From: Aspidapion aeneum
Taxonomy: Eukaryota; Arthropoda; Insecta; Coleoptera; Brentidae
NCBI GenBank assembly: GCA_963576565.1
Contig: OY755046.1
Location: 51,640,786 to 51,704,785, forward strand
Direction of reading: 5' to 3'
Length of the DNA stretch: 64,000 bases
In this document: positions 10,901-21,036 of the stretch, piece by piece
How the letters are laid out: each line of letters opens with the position of its first letter
Numbering within the stretch: the first letter of the stretch is position 1
Program-made: the position numbers and the translations under genes
Notes under the pieces: generated by a model
What the model was told of the DNA's origin: nothing
What the model saw: only the letters and a program-made list of their open reading frames with translations
Databases searched by the model: none

Positions 10901-12780
10901 CATCGCAAAAAAATTTCCTTTAGATTCTCTTCTAAACGTTTATCTTAAATTACGTGTTCTAAATATTTGATGTTCTCCAAGCATAAATAAATGCTTTATT
11001 TTCTTATCATGGGCAGAAAAATCACTAGTGGATATTTACCGTCATCTAGAAAATTCACTAGATAGTAATATCATCAAAATGTGCTTAATTTAGGAACAAA
11101 ACTTAAAAATAAACACCCTGTAGATCAGTAATGAAACGTCTGCAGATGTACCTTGAAATTAAAATAAGCCAAATAAGCAACCTTCTTCGCTCGTACATGC
11201 AATTTAGGAACACCTTGTATAGAATTAAATTAGATCGAATCAGGATAGATTACTATCTAATTTTAATAATGAAATGTTATCATATATCGCATCTACAAAA
11301 TCAACATTTTATAGATTATTTTTTTAATTTTTTAAGGATGGTTAATTATCTACTTTGCAACAAACGTCGAGATGCTCATGGTTGCCAGATTTATCACAGG
11401 ATTTTGTGCTGGAGTTTTGGCGCCAGCTAGCGGTGTTTATCTAGGAGAAATTTCGGAACCCAAATATCGTGGATTCTTACTAGGTAACCTATAATAATCT
11501 ACACCTATCAATAAAATGTTAAAAATTAGTATATCTGAAATTATTATCTATGCTTTACTAAGGAATTGCATAAAATTTCTAAAGGAATACTTTGACACAT
11601 CATAGATAACTAAATTTGAAAATAGAAATTCGTAGCAAAACGCATACATATCAAGCAGACGCATTTATTTTACGGATATTTATGAAAACAACCTATTAAC
11701 GTTTATTTCTTAAGAAGTGAATGATTATAGTGTATTGTTATCAGGGTAGATTTTAAACATTAACTTTTTTTTTAAATTTTTTTAGGAGGAATCTCTTTGT
11801 CAATTTCTTTCGGCCTCCTATTTTGTCATTTACTGGGTACTTTTATGACATGGCAAAGTACAGCTCTGATTACAAGTACCATACCACTTGTAGCATTTCT
11901 GATAATGTTCCTAGCCCCTGAAAGTCCCAGTTGGCTGTTAAAAAAAGGCAAAACAGAAAAGGCTGAAGAAAGCTTTTTGTGGTTTAGAGGAAACTCGGAA
12001 GAAGCTAAGAAAGAGCTACAGAGGATGTTAGACACACAGAACAACACCAAAAATGAAGAAAGTGGCTTTAAAGATAAAATAAAAATCGTTTTAAGACCGG
12101 AATTTTTAAAACCTTTGGGTATAATTGTCGTATTTTTTATATTTAGTCAATGGGCAGGGCCAAATGTTATAAACTATTATTCGATTACTATAATGAAGCA
12201 AACTTTAGGAAAGGGGGTAAACGAGTATTTAGCTACATTCATCATAGATTTTATAAGGATATTTGTTTCTATAGCTGGTTGTATAGCTATGAGGAAAATT
12301 AAAAGAAGGCCTCTTGCAATGTTTAGTGGCATAGGATCAATTGTTTCATTGTTACTGTTGAGTTTGTTAACGTATATAGCGAAATCGAATCCAGAAGTTT
12401 CCAAACAAGTGTCTTATGCTTCAATTTTGGCAATTATATCTTATATAATTTTTATAACAGTAGGTTTTGTAACAATGCAATGGTCTTTGATAGGAGAATT
12501 GCTACCCTTGGCTGGTAGAAGCATTGGTAGTGGTATAGGAGCATTCGTTGCATTTTTTTCCACCTTTAGCGTTATCAAGTCATCATACTGGATGTTTGAA
12601 ACGCTTAAAATGGAAGGAACCTTTCTAGTTTTTGGCGTAAATGCCTTTATAGCTACAACGTTTTTGTATTTTTGTTACCCTGAAACTAAAAATCAGACTC
12701 TTGGAGAGATTGAGGAGCATTTTAGGGGTTACAAAAAGGGGGTAGAATTAAAGAAAATTGTAAATGGAAACAAAGTTTAG
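1579..12780 (+). CDS. Facilitated trehalose transporter Tret1-like (sugar porter), copy 1
   Basis: A twelve-helix major facilitator sugar porter, expected in the plasma membrane, moving trehalose or a related sugar down its gradient; the substrate is family inference. Exons 1579-1717, 8357-8495, 10242-10352, 11337-11483 and 11786-12780 all have AG/GT borders and join in phase to about 509 residues ending at TAG 12778-12780. Visible family marks are a first helix NLGAAGPLLLTICVGMTIGY, the QASWI stretch, a GGYLIEKFGRK loop, the YLGEISEPKYRG motif, PESPSWLL, a QWAGPNVINYYS helix and the terminal PETKNQTLGEIEEHF. The first exon begins with one base that completes a codon, so a short upstream exon with the start codon is missing and probably lies left of the window. 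Intron 1 is 6.6 kb and full of repeats. A second, damaged copy lies at 20904-29293. Which sugar is carried cannot be read from the sequence. Confidence 0.9.
1718..2796. other. Start of transporter intron 1, no gene seen
   Basis: AT-rich sequence without recognisable coding or transposon ends. Around 2400-2560 there is a pyrimidine-biased stretch repeating short TTTTTATCCCTAATCTGTC-like phrases, which looks like a decayed simple tandem repeat. Confidence 0.4.
2797..2848. mobile_element. 52-bp palindromic micro-insertion with 8-bp TSD
   Basis: The insert begins TAGAGTCCCTGTATG and ends with the exact reverse complement, CATACAGGGACTCTA. It is flanked by the direct repeat ACCGCTGC (2789-2796 and 2849-2856). 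The ends match those of the element at 26755-26826. An 8-bp target duplication fits the hAT superfamily, but at 52 bp the insert is almost nothing but terminal repeats. Confidence 0.75.
3285..3675. mobile_element. GACA-repeat element, internally truncated copy
   Basis: Opens with TACTCTGCCAATATATGGGC and a short palindrome around CTCACACTAGGTACTATAG. It continues with a (GACA)n run near 3508-3528 and closes with AAATTAGGATCACCATAGCT and a second palindromic CTCACACTAC block. Full copies lie at 7324-8072, 12970-13712 and 57482-58020; this one lacks the middle. Confidence 0.7.
3779..4481. mobile_element. Possible hAT-like non-autonomous element
   Basis: Left end CAGTAGCGGACGAAG and right end GGATCCGCCACTG are near-complementary and of hAT type. 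Inside are G-runs and C-runs, and a partial inverted pair around GATCCAAGCGCGGATC and ATCCGCGCTTGCC. No matching target duplication was found, so the borders are uncertain and this may be two elements. Confidence 0.35.
4820..5025. repeat. Repeat shared with transporter copy 2 intron (left part)
   Basis: The block containing CAACCCTGGGCCTGAA, TGCGCCCCTGCA, AAACTCTGACGTCGCGGCTG and GGAAGACCCCGT matches 22465-22635 in copy 2. It continues after a transposon insertion at 6202. The matching position in both copies shows it predates the duplication. Confidence 0.7.
5026..6201. mobile_element. Tc1/mariner-type non-autonomous element, TA target
   Basis: The ends are near-perfect inverted repeats, CCGGGTGGGCTAAAAAACC at the left and the complement of CCGGGTGGGCCAAAAAAAACC at the right. 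They are flanked by TA at 5024-5025 and 6202-6203. The interior has its own inverted blocks built on CATCTTAAAAGTTAAGATG-like sequence and no transposase. Copy 2 has the uninterrupted target (CTGTATGTATGATATAAAAC near 23703), proving the insertion boundary. A 121-residue open frame at 4930-5295 crosses the left end and looks fortuitous. Confidence 0.8.
6202..6370. repeat. Repeat shared with transporter copy 2 intron (right part)
   Basis: TATGATATAAAACCTTGACT and GCACACATCAGACATGTTTT recur at 23702-23880 in copy 2. Together with 4820-5025 this is the older duplicated intron sequence into which the TA element inserted. Confidence 0.7.
6880..7323. repeat. Decayed tandem repeat in transporter intron 1
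   Basis: The phrase AATCATAAATCTGAAAAC followed by GGTTCCAAAGTTCTGAAT and C-rich TTTACACCCCT-like text recurs about every 110-160 bp, at roughly 6927, 7088 and 7205. A further partial copy sits at 8077 after an inserted GACA element. No coding potential is seen. Confidence 0.5.
7324..8072. mobile_element. GACA-repeat element, near full length
   Basis: Begins AATACTCTGCCAATCTATGG with a palindromic TAAGCTCACACTAGG block. It then repeats an internal phrase TTTGTTTAACTCCAGACTCA about three times and has AAATCGGACAAGCGGTTTTT. A (CAGA)n run follows at 7869-7941, and it ends AAATTAGGATCACCATAGCT with a second hairpin. Both ends being short hairpins, it resembles a non-autonomous element with palindromic termini. 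It also splits the tandem repeat around 6880-8160. Confidence 0.7.
8357..8495 (+). CDS. Tret1-like copy 1, exon B (helix 1)
   Basis: Acceptor TTTTATAG, donor GTAAAA. Encodes NLGAAGPLLLTICVGMTIGY, then SAILLPELEP, a loop and AEQASWI. This is the first transmembrane helix and the QASWI stretch that opens helix 2 in Tret1 relatives. It ends one base into a glycine/alanine codon. Confidence 0.9.
9375..9945. mobile_element. Foldback element with about 270-bp arms
   Basis: The left arm from ATCAAAGAAGTTTCGTGGC and the right arm ending GCCACGAAGCTTGTTTGAT are inverted copies. Both hold TTTTTGTTTCTCTCATATTT, GTTGACAGTTAACTGTTTCG and AGAAGCGCCATCT blocks; the centre is near 9660. The equivalent intron of copy 2 (about 26690) lacks it. 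A related fragment lies at 37370-37490. No protein is encoded. Confidence 0.75.
10242..10352 (+). CDS. Tret1-like copy 1, exon C (helix 2 and GRK loop)
   Basis: Acceptor ATACAG, donor GTTAGT. Encodes ASLAALPQSFAALLGGYLIE followed by KFGRKVSHMLTCLPNCI. The G-R-K loop after helix 2 is a hallmark of the sugar porter family and is intact here, unlike in copy 2 where it reads G-P-K. Confidence 0.9.
10353..11336. other. Transporter intron 3, no gene seen
   Basis: AT-rich intron whose last 400 bases are collinear with copy 2 (27490-27857). No transposon ends were recognised. Confidence 0.4.
11337..11483 (+). CDS. Tret1-like copy 1, exon D (helices 3-4)
   Basis: Acceptor TTTTTTAAG, donor GTAACC. 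Encodes GWLIIYFATNVEMLMVARFI, TGFCAGVLAPASGVYLGEIS and EPKYRGFLL. The GEIS-PKYRG signature is the conserved E-R loop motif of Tret1-type carriers. Confidence 0.9.
11786..12780 (+). CDS. Tret1-like copy 1, exon E (helices 5-12 and C-terminus)
   Basis: Acceptor TTTTTTTAG, then 331 codons to TAG. Starts GGISLSISFGLLF, carries PESPSWLLKKGK at the cytoplasmic loop, and has FIFSQWAGPNVINYYSIT in helix 7. KIKRRPLAMFSGIGS replaces the usual second GRR loop. TMQWSLIGELLPLAGRSIGS follows, and it closes with PETKNQTLGEIEEHF and a basic tail. The reading frame is uninterrupted. Confidence 0.93.
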
Positions 12781-12825
12781 ATTAATCATTTGCGGTGCGC
12801 TGTTTTTATCTGTGATATTTTTGTA

Positions 12826-12831
12826 AATAAA
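12826..12831 (+). promoter_or_regulatory. Polyadenylation signal, transporter copy 1
   Basis: AATAAA 46 bases past the stop codon. The same hexamer is retained in copy 2 at 29339-29344, so it is conserved between the duplicates. Confidence 0.6.
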
Positions 12832-12969
12832 TCATGTACTTATATAGGATTTATTTTTAATTATTGTTTTGTTCACTAAAAAGTTTTTATACTCTTCAAG
12901 AAGCATAAAGAATTATGCGGAGTTATTTATCCTTACCATAAGTATGGAAAGTTATTGGGATGGCAATTA

Positions 12970-13712
12970 AAATACTCTGCCAATATATGGGCCCCTAAGC
13001 TCACACTAGGTACTATAGTTATAGTGTACGTGTGAGCTAATATAACTAAAAACTGAAATATATTTTATTCAACTCCAGACTAAATTACCTTTTGTTTGAT
13101 ACCACACAAGCCATGTTTTGACTTAAACTCAAATTTTTGAAATCTACCCCCACCCTTAAAAAAACAAAAACTATAATGTATTTTGTTAAACTCCGGAGTC
13201 AATTACCTTTCGTTTGATATCACACACGCCATATTTTCACTTAAACTCTAATTTTTGAAATATACCCCACCCTTTTTTTTAAATAAATTAAAATGTATTT
13301 TGTATAATATTTTCACATAAACTCTAATTTTTGAAATCTACCCGCACCCTTTTATTTGGTTTGTGTTCGGTAGATTTTGTTCATTTTTAAATGGGACCAT
13401 CTCGACCCAAGACCCAGCCTAGGTACCAAATTTCATTAAAATCGGCCAAGCGGTTTTTGAGTTATGCGCGTTGGTCGTTACAGACAGACATACAGACATA
13501 CAGAGAGACAGACAGACAGAAACACAGAACAGAAAGACAGACATACAGACAGACAGACAGACAGACAGACAGACGCCGCAACAAAAAAGTTTCAAAATCA
13601 TCTGAAACGCAAAGACATATAAAAATTTTTGAAATCGGAGCAACTTTTTTTTCTCGAAAAAATTAGGATCACCATAGCTCACACTACTATAGTATAGTAT
13701 ATGTGTGAGCTA
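12970..13712. mobile_element. GACA-repeat element downstream of transporter copy 1
   Basis: Same order of blocks as 7324-8072: TACTCTGCCAATATATGGGC, a hairpin, internal repeats, AAATCGGCCAAGCGGTTTTT, a (GACA)n run at 13482-13574, and AAATTAGGATCACCATAGCT with the closing hairpin. Copy 2 runs without it across the equivalent site near 29395-29425. Confidence 0.75.
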
Positions 13713-14150
13713 AAAAAATAATAATAAGTTATTTGGTTTTAAAAAAGGCATAAGTACCAATTTTCTGTCTGTCTGTCGGTCTGCCTGTCTGCGGTACCCG
13801 TGTAAGAGGTCATTACATTTTGATGGAGGTGGGGGCTGCAAGTAGGTAGTAGGGGGGTTCGAATATTTTAATTCGGGAATCAGGACAGCTAGTAAAACGA
13901 GGATATCAAAGTTGGATACACAGAACAAGCTTTAAAGATAAAAGAAAAATCGTTTTAAGGACAGAATTTTTAAAAACGGGCTAAGTTCGTAGTAGCTTTT
14001 TTGCTAAGGAACTATGAGGCTACCAGTCTATCGGGCACCTACTGTAAACAATAGGGAGCGCGAGAACAGCAGAACGTAATTTAAGCTAACGCAGTGACGT
14101 GGGGAAACGACCCTTAATGGGTATTAAAACAAAATAAAATGAGTTAAAGA
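13713..14150 (+). repeat. Duplicated 3' flank of the transporter, copy 1 side
   Basis: AATAAGTTATTTGGTT, the C/T-rich TCTGTCTGTC run, TGAGGTCATTACATTTTG, GCTTTTTTGCTAAGGA and GCAGAACGTAATTTAAGCT are repeated in the same order at 29418-29805. This marks the right edge of the duplicated segment. Confidence 0.75.
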
Positions 14151-14720
14151 GTGTTATGGTTGAAAATAACACTTACCCTGATGGTTTTTTTTACAAGGAA
14201 AAGGGTACCAATTAAATGGACTAATCCGATTGTGCTTTGTCTTCTTTGGACGGTCGTAACTCCTTTTTAGCTTTTAGGTTTTATATTTTAACACTAATTA
14301 GCAAAAACGTTTAGTTCAGCAATGATCGTGGGATGTTTTATTGATTAAAAATGCCTATTTTTAAGGCAACGAATGGTGTGTATTTGATGTTATAAAAACC
14401 AGAAAAAGATAAAAACAATATTTAAAACACTGGGAATACTAATAATAAAAAGGTTTAAAATTAAAATAAACTCTAAAAGCAAAGACCAAAAGATAGAATA
14501 ATAATAATTGATAGATTTAGCTTTTCCATAGTTGAATAAAAACCCCCCTTAAACAAAAAGAAGTGAAGCGTACGAGAACCAACTAAAGAATATCCTCTCT
14601 AAAGATTTCCTTGTCTCAGCTAAAACAACCCTGCCTTGCAGGCACACATAGCTTGCCGTTGATTGGTTTGAACTCTAATCCTCCTCTCTTTGGCGAGAAA
14701 GAGATAGACTGTGCTTAAAC

Positions 14721-14744
14721 CACGGATCACCTAGGTGATCCGTG
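14721..14744. repeat. Perfect 24-bp palindrome between direct repeats
   Basis: The palindrome is centred on CACCTAGGTG and lies between two copies of GTGCTTAAAC (14711-14720 and 14742-14751; the right repeat overlaps the palindrome end). It resembles the other tiny palindromic insertions in this window but has different ends. Confidence 0.55.
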
Positions 14745-15135
14745 CTTAAACGCTCCAAACAAAGAGACAAAACACCAACGCAAAAAACAAGTCGCTGCGT
14801 GCCATAATTTTTACTTATTCTTAACCTAGTCTTGCATATAGCTTGTTGATGTCAAAAACTATTCAATTAAAAATATGTAAAAACTTATAAATGGCCAAAA
14901 TACCATTTATATTTAAATCCCGTTTTGTTAAAGCAGTTTTCAAAAAAGAGTTTCCTGAGAGTGTAAGGAGTTAGCTAAATGTTGTAATTCAGTAGCGCGA
15001 TGCAAGATTTCTGCAGTCAGAAAAGTGCGAGTAGTTTTATTTTATTTTATCAATATAAAATGTGCGTAAAAGAACTAAAGAGAGTTCCTTCTTGTCTCGA
15101 CCCAGTGCCGTCAATTTTCTTTAACTAGATGTTAG

Positions 15136-15143
15136 TATAAAAG
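15136..15143 (+). promoter_or_regulatory. TATA-box-like motif, possible promoter of copy 2
   Basis: TATAAAAG, followed about 25-30 bases on by a sequence that could start a transcript. It is upstream of the small open frame at 15967. This is a motif match only. Confidence 0.2.
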
Positions 15144-15966
15144 TAAACCAAAACATCGGACTTGTCCACAATGTAATAGACGACAGACGACTTGAAATTT
15201 GAACCAGGAAAATAAATTAATTGGGTCATAGCAAAGAGGACCTCCTTGGGTCATAGCCTCTCGAAGAAAACAAAAGACCTGCGACATTAGTGAAGATGGT
15301 TAGATGCAGTGTAGATGCCTAGACCAGGCAGAGCCAGTGTCAGGCTTGCGGTCTGATAGGTTTTATATTATACATGGTCTTGAAAAGTGAAACACGTATT
15401 AAATAAAATATTTTGTAGTGCGTCAACTTTATAGGTTGAGATTATATAATTTTTATTTTCAGTTAATACTCAAACTAGTGTGCCAGAGAAATTCAGAGCG
15501 CGTTAGTTATTACTGTCATGAGAACTGTTTTTTTTATAAAACTAATATGGAATATTAAGTGTTTAGATTGTAACAGCTATAAAACTAAGCCGTAGAGGAG
15601 CAAATGTTTTATAAAATATGTTATTGGGTTGTATTTGCTAAACTTTAGAGGAAGTTGATTTATATTGCGTTCCTGTAAACTATTTTAGGCCGGTAAATAT
15701 TTAAAATGTTCTAATTTAAATTTGGCATTAGTTTAGGAAATATAGTAGTAGTATTATATCTGTAAATACTGTTAGTTTTAAAGAGCGCGGATGTTAAGTA
15801 ACTCAAAATTAATAATAAAGGTTACATAAAGTGCAATAAAAGAAAATAATAATTTAAAAGTAAAGCGGAAATTAAAAATAAAAGGAGAAGTTTTATCTAA
15901 TTATAACCGTGTTAAAATATGGTTAGAACGAGACGGCATCATATGTAGTTGCAGTTGGATATCGAC

Positions 15967-16041
15967 ATGGAAGATAAACGTGCAGATTCTATCCAACCAC
16001 CTTCGATGGGAAAACAAGGAAAGTTGAGAAGAAGCAATTGA
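15967..16041 (+). CDS. Short open frame, candidate first exon of transporter copy 2
   Basis: ATG opens 24 codons (MEDKRADSIQPPSMGKQGK, then a basic end) before TGA. The copy 2 exon A needs an upstream exon ending two bases into a codon. A cut before the weak donor GTTGAG inside this frame would supply that phase. The composition looks protein-like, but the donor is poor and no copy 1 counterpart is in the window. Confidence 0.2.
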   Translation: MEDKRADSIQPPSMGKQGKLRRSN

Positions 16042-16780
16042 GGTTTAAACATAGGTATTATAAATACAGATACCTAACTGATGTAAGTAGAATTTATATT
16101 TAGGTAAAATTCATTTGTGATACATTTTTTTACCTTACCTTTCCTTTTAGCACAAAAGCACTAATAAAAGTATTATATTTTTGGAAATGGCAATAAATAA
16201 AATCTTATTTGTTGCCATTTGATTAATTCGCAATCAAATAAGTTGATTGTCCAGATTTTTTTTGCTTGGTTTTTGCAGATTAAAGGCTCCATATAATAGG
16301 CCAAAGAAAAATAAACTAATTAAATATTCAGTTTTTTGGAAAGCCATAAATCGTTTCATTCAAAAGAAAGTTAGGGCCTCATAAACGTGGGTCAAATTAA
16401 AGCGATTGTGGCACACTCCCAAAAGAGTTTAAATTAGGTAGGCTTCAACAGACGTTCTTAGACGATAGTATCAAATTTCTAGGTATACCTAATAAAAATT
16501 TTTGGTATACAATAACAGTAGGTCAAAAGAAAATATAGGTTACCATAAAAATAAAGTCACAGAGATAATCGTAATATTTTGTTTAATGATAATCATATTT
16601 CGTTTTTTTTTTTAACAATTTTCACTTAATCTAACAATACACAGCATAACAATAGCCCTTTACTTAATTTAAAATAAAGTGTCTTATCTCTATCTAGGTA
16701 AATACTTATATAAACAAAACCTACTTAAATGTATGCTACAATAAAAACTATGCTATATGTACTTAAAATAAGCTTAAGTT

Positions 16781-19700
16781 TTAATTCATCCAATGAAAAG
16801 TTAGCAACATACACCAGATGTTATTGTATTGAACCCATCACAACACTATAACTAGAATTTGACTATAACCCCTGACTAACACTGTTCAACAATTTACTTG
16901 TAGAGATTGTAAGCTTAAATTAAATAAAAAAAAGAATAGATTCTAGCCTTTTTATCAACTCTGTTCGATGATGAAACATCCGCCAACCGAACCGAACCGA
17001 ACCGAATCACGGTTCTAAAGCCTCGAGACAAAGGAGCAACGAAGCTTAATTTTAATTACGACAGTCAAACAAGGCAAAATATTGAGCCAATGTTTGGATG
17101 GCTTTGCGCATTTCTAAAAATAAAATCAGACAGACCGCGACGTTAATCCCATGCCAAACTTTGAGACTTTTTATGAGCTTATATGGTGTTAAAAAAACAG
17201 GACGAGGCAAGAAACCTCGATGTTATTCCCCAGTTTAAGATTTGTTATAAAACGCGATCTGGATAACAAAACCAGCCCAGTCATTAAGTTAAGTTGTTAA
17301 TCTATCGGTTGTTGCTTAAATTCGTGGACTATGAAATTTGGCTTTGAATCGTTTTGTTTTACCATACAACCTTTTGCTCATAAGATCGTTTTACCAATAT
17401 GTTAACTGCTGACTATGGACAAAAAGAGTTTATTAAAATATATGGTTTTAATGTTATAAATTTAACTTTTGAGTGACTTGAATAAAAATGACGACACGCA
17501 ATACTTTGGAACATGTACTATATTTAATTTTATTGCTGTAAAGAAAGCGTTTAATTTTACATAAATAAAACGGTTGTTATCAAAGTTATATACGCTTAAA
17601 CGCTTACGCTAAAAAGATGGTTAAAATTTGGTAACTGCAATCAGGGAACTTTTTTCACAAGACCATGGGGCGGCTTTAGAATTTTAAACAAAAAAAATTG
17701 TTTTGTCATTTAATTTTTTTTTACGATTTTTTACTCAAAAATAGTACAAAACAAACGAGAAAGTTTAATTTAAATAATAAATATTTCAAATCATTAATAA
17801 TTGATATGGCATGATCTACTTTTAAGAACCGGATTTCATACTCAGTGCCCACCCATTTTTTGGTATGTTTAATAAAATCTGTTTCTTGTCAATATGTTAA
17901 TTCATATATATTTGTTGTTATTTTGTTTCCTTAGTTATAAACAGTAAATGGGATAAGTGGGAATCAAGTCTTTAAAGAAACTAGATTTTTAACATGTTAG
18001 CAGTATTAATTCATCCAATGGAAAGTTGACAATATAAACCAGATGTTATTGTATTAAACCCACTGTAACTAGACTTTGACTATAACCACTGACTAACACT
18101 GTATAATATCTTACTTGTAGAGATTGACCTTAAATTAAATAAAAAAAGAATATATTCTAGCCTTTTTATCAACTCTGTTCGATGATGAAATATCCGCCAA
18201 ATCACGGTTCGAAAGCCTCGAGACAAAGGCGCAACAAAGCTTAATTTTAATTACGACAGCCAAACAAACAATCTTGAGCCTGTTTGCAGGGCTTTGCGTG
18301 TTACTAAAAATAAAACCAGACAGACCGCGACGTTAATCCCAGTAGGCCAAACTTTCAGACTTTTTATGAGCTTATATGGTGTTAAAAAAAACAGCACGAG
18401 GCAAGAAAACTCGATGTTATTCCCCAGTTTAAGATTTGTTATAAAACGCGATCTGGATAGCAAAACCAGCTCAGTCATAAACTTAACCTCAGTTGTAGTA
18501 TTGATCTCAGTATTAATCTCAGTTGTTAATCTATCGGTTGTTGCTTAAATTCGTGGACTATGAAGTTTGACTTTGAATCGTTTTGTTTTACCATACAACC
18601 TTTTGCTCATAAGATCGTTTTAATAATAAGTTAACTGATAGACTATGGATAAAAAGAGTTTATTAAAATATATGGTTTTAATGTTATAAATTTCACTTTT
18701 GAGTGACTTGAATAAAAATGACGACATGCAATACTTTGGAACATGTACTATATTTTATTTTATTGCTGGAAAGAAAGCGTATAATTTTACATAAATAAAA
18801 CGGCTGTTATCAAAGTTATATACGCTAAAGAGATGGTTAAAATTTGGTAACTGCAATCAGGAAACTTAAAAAAATATTCGCTCGGTTTTCACAAAATCCT
18901 GGGGCGGCTTCACAATTTTAAAGAAAAAAAATTATTTTGTCATTTAATATTTTTTTGTTACGATTTTTTACCCCAAAATAGTACAAAACAAACGACAAAA
19001 GTTTAATTTAAATAATAAATATTTCAAATCATTAATAAGTGATATGGCATGATCTACTTTAAAGAACTGGATTTCATACTCAGTGCCCACCCATTTTTTG
19101 GTATGTTTAATAAAATCTGTTTCTTGTCAATATGTTAATTCATATATATTTGTTGTTATTTTGATTCCTTAGTTATAATCAGTAAATGGGATAAGTGGAA
19201 ATCAAGTCTTTAAAGAAACTAGATGTTTAACATTTTAGCATTAATTCATTCAATAAAAGTTGACAACATAAACCAGATTATTGTATAGTTATTGTATTGA
19301 ACCCATCACAACACTATAAGTAGACTTTGACTATAACCACTAACTAACACTGTATAGCATCTTACTGGTAGAGATTGTGAGTTTAAATTAAATAAAAAAA
19401 GAGTAGATTCTAGCTTTTTCATCAACTCTGTTCGATGATAAAATATCCGAACAATCACGGTTCTAAAGCCTCGAGACAAAGGAGCAACGAAGCTTAGTTT
19501 TAATTACGACAGCCAAACAAAAAATCTTGAGCCTATGTTTGCAGGGCTTTGGGTGTTGCTAAAAATAAAAGCCGACAGACCACGACGTTAATTGCAGTAG
19601 GCCAAATTTTGAGACTTTGATATATGGTGTTAAAATCAGCAAATAAGCACGAGGCAGGAAACCTCGATGTTGTTCCCCAGTTTAGGATTTGATATAAAAA

Positions 19701-20490
19701 CGCGATCTGGATAGCAAAACCAACTCAGTCATAAACTTAACCTCAGTTGTAGTATTGATTTCAGTATTAATCTCAGTTGTTAATCTATCGGTTGTTGCTT
19801 AAATTCGTAGACAATGAAATTTGACTTTCAATTGTTTTGTTTGACCATACAACCTTTTGCTCATAAGATCGTTTTACTAATATGTTAACTGATGACTATG
19901 GACAAAAAGAGTTTATTAAAATATATGGTTTTAATGTTATAAATTTAACTTTTGAGTGACTTGAATAAAAATGACGACATGCAATACTTTGGAACATGTA
20001 CTATATTTTATTTTATTGCCGGAGAAAAGCGTTTAATATTACATAAATAAAACGGTTGTTATCAAAGTTATATACCCTAAAACGCTTATGCTAAAAAGAT
20101 GGTTAAAATTTGTTAACTGCAATCAGGAAACTTAAAAAAATATTCGCTCGGTTTTCACAAAATACTGGGGCGGCTTCACAATTTTAAAGAAAAAAAATTA
20201 TTTTGTCATTTAATATTTTTTTTACGATTTTTTACCCCAAAATAGTACAAAACAAACGACAAAAGTTTAATTTAAATAATAAATATTTCAAATCATTAAT
20301 AATTGATATTGCATGATCCACTTTTAAGAACCGGATTTCATACTCATTTTTTGGTATATCTAATAAAATCTGTTTCTTGTCAATATGTTAATTCATATAT
20401 ATTTGTTGTTATTTCTTTTCATTAGTTATAAACGGTAAATGGGATAAGTGCGAATCAAGTCTTTAAAGAAATTCGATTCTTAACATTTTA
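16781..20490 (+). repeat. Three tandem units of about 1.23 kb
   Basis: Units start at about 16781, 18006 and 19240 with TTAATTCATCCAATG-like text. Each repeats GTTCGATGATGAAA, CGAGACAAAGG, a CAGACAGACCGCGACGTTAAT block, ATCGGTTGTTGCTTAAATTC, ACATGTACTATATTTTATTT and ATGATCTACTTTTAAGAACC in order. The units have diverged by small indels and point changes. The last part of each resembles the 5' flank of copy 1 at 840-1310. The array ends about 400 bp before copy 2 exon A. Confidence 0.85.
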
Positions 20491-20743
20491 GCAGTGTACG
20501 CAAAAATTTAAAAATTTGTGTTTAGGCTGAAACAAATACAAAAACAGAAACAAGATGAAATTGTAAGTATAAATTAAATAACTTATTATTTAGATAAACC
20601 GTAATATACTATGCAAATTTGTGAAAATATGAAAAATATAACAAGTTATGAATATTGTAAACGCATAATTACTTGTACTCATAAAAAACATGAAATCAAC
20701 AAGTATGATAAAAAAAACTTATGTAGGTGTGCCATTAATTTCT

Positions 20744-20861
20744 CAAAGGCGTACCCACAGGGGACTTGGGATCCGGACCACCCCCAACCCCAAATTAGCA
20801 TTAAATACAACATCATGGGGTCTCGCCCCCACAAAACATATTCCTGGGTGCGCTATTGAAT
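20744..20861. mobile_element. hAT-type MITE copy before transporter copy 2
   Basis: Same family as 1389-1535, with CATCATGGGGTCTCGCCCCC and the right end CTGGGTGCGC. It is shortened in the middle. Its position relative to exon A matches copy 1. Confidence 0.6.
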
Positions 20862-20903
20862 TTTTATGGTTTATTAGTTTTTCTTAATACTATGTATTTT
20901 TAG

Positions 20904-21036
20904 AAGCAAGCGTTTTGCCCAAGTATGGTACTGGCTGGTCCCTTTTCGTAAGAAAGAAAATTTGGAAGATATTACCGAAGAAAATAAAGAGGGTCCTTTA
21001 AAATGTTGCATTGTCAAATCAGAACAAGGACGACAA
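20904..21036 (+). pseudogene. Transporter copy 2, exon A
   Basis: Acceptor TTTTTAG, donor GTAAGT. Reads S-K-R-F-A-Q-V-W-Y-W-L and ends KSEQGRQ. It is in frame and lacks two codons (F-L) present in copy 1. Confidence 0.7.

Larger units (their letters stand above)
14151..16780. other. Intergenic stretch between the transporter copies
   Basis: No convincing coding exon. It contains a perfect palindrome at 14721-14744, a TATA-like motif at 15136 and a 24-codon open frame at 15967. It is less repetitive than its surroundings and is a plausible place for the promoter and first exon of copy 2. Confidence 0.35.

Noticed and set aside
20611..20887. Overlapping 82- and 65-residue plus-strand frames before transporter copy 2
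   Set aside because: They run through the MITE at 20744-20861 and have no counterpart frame in copy 1.
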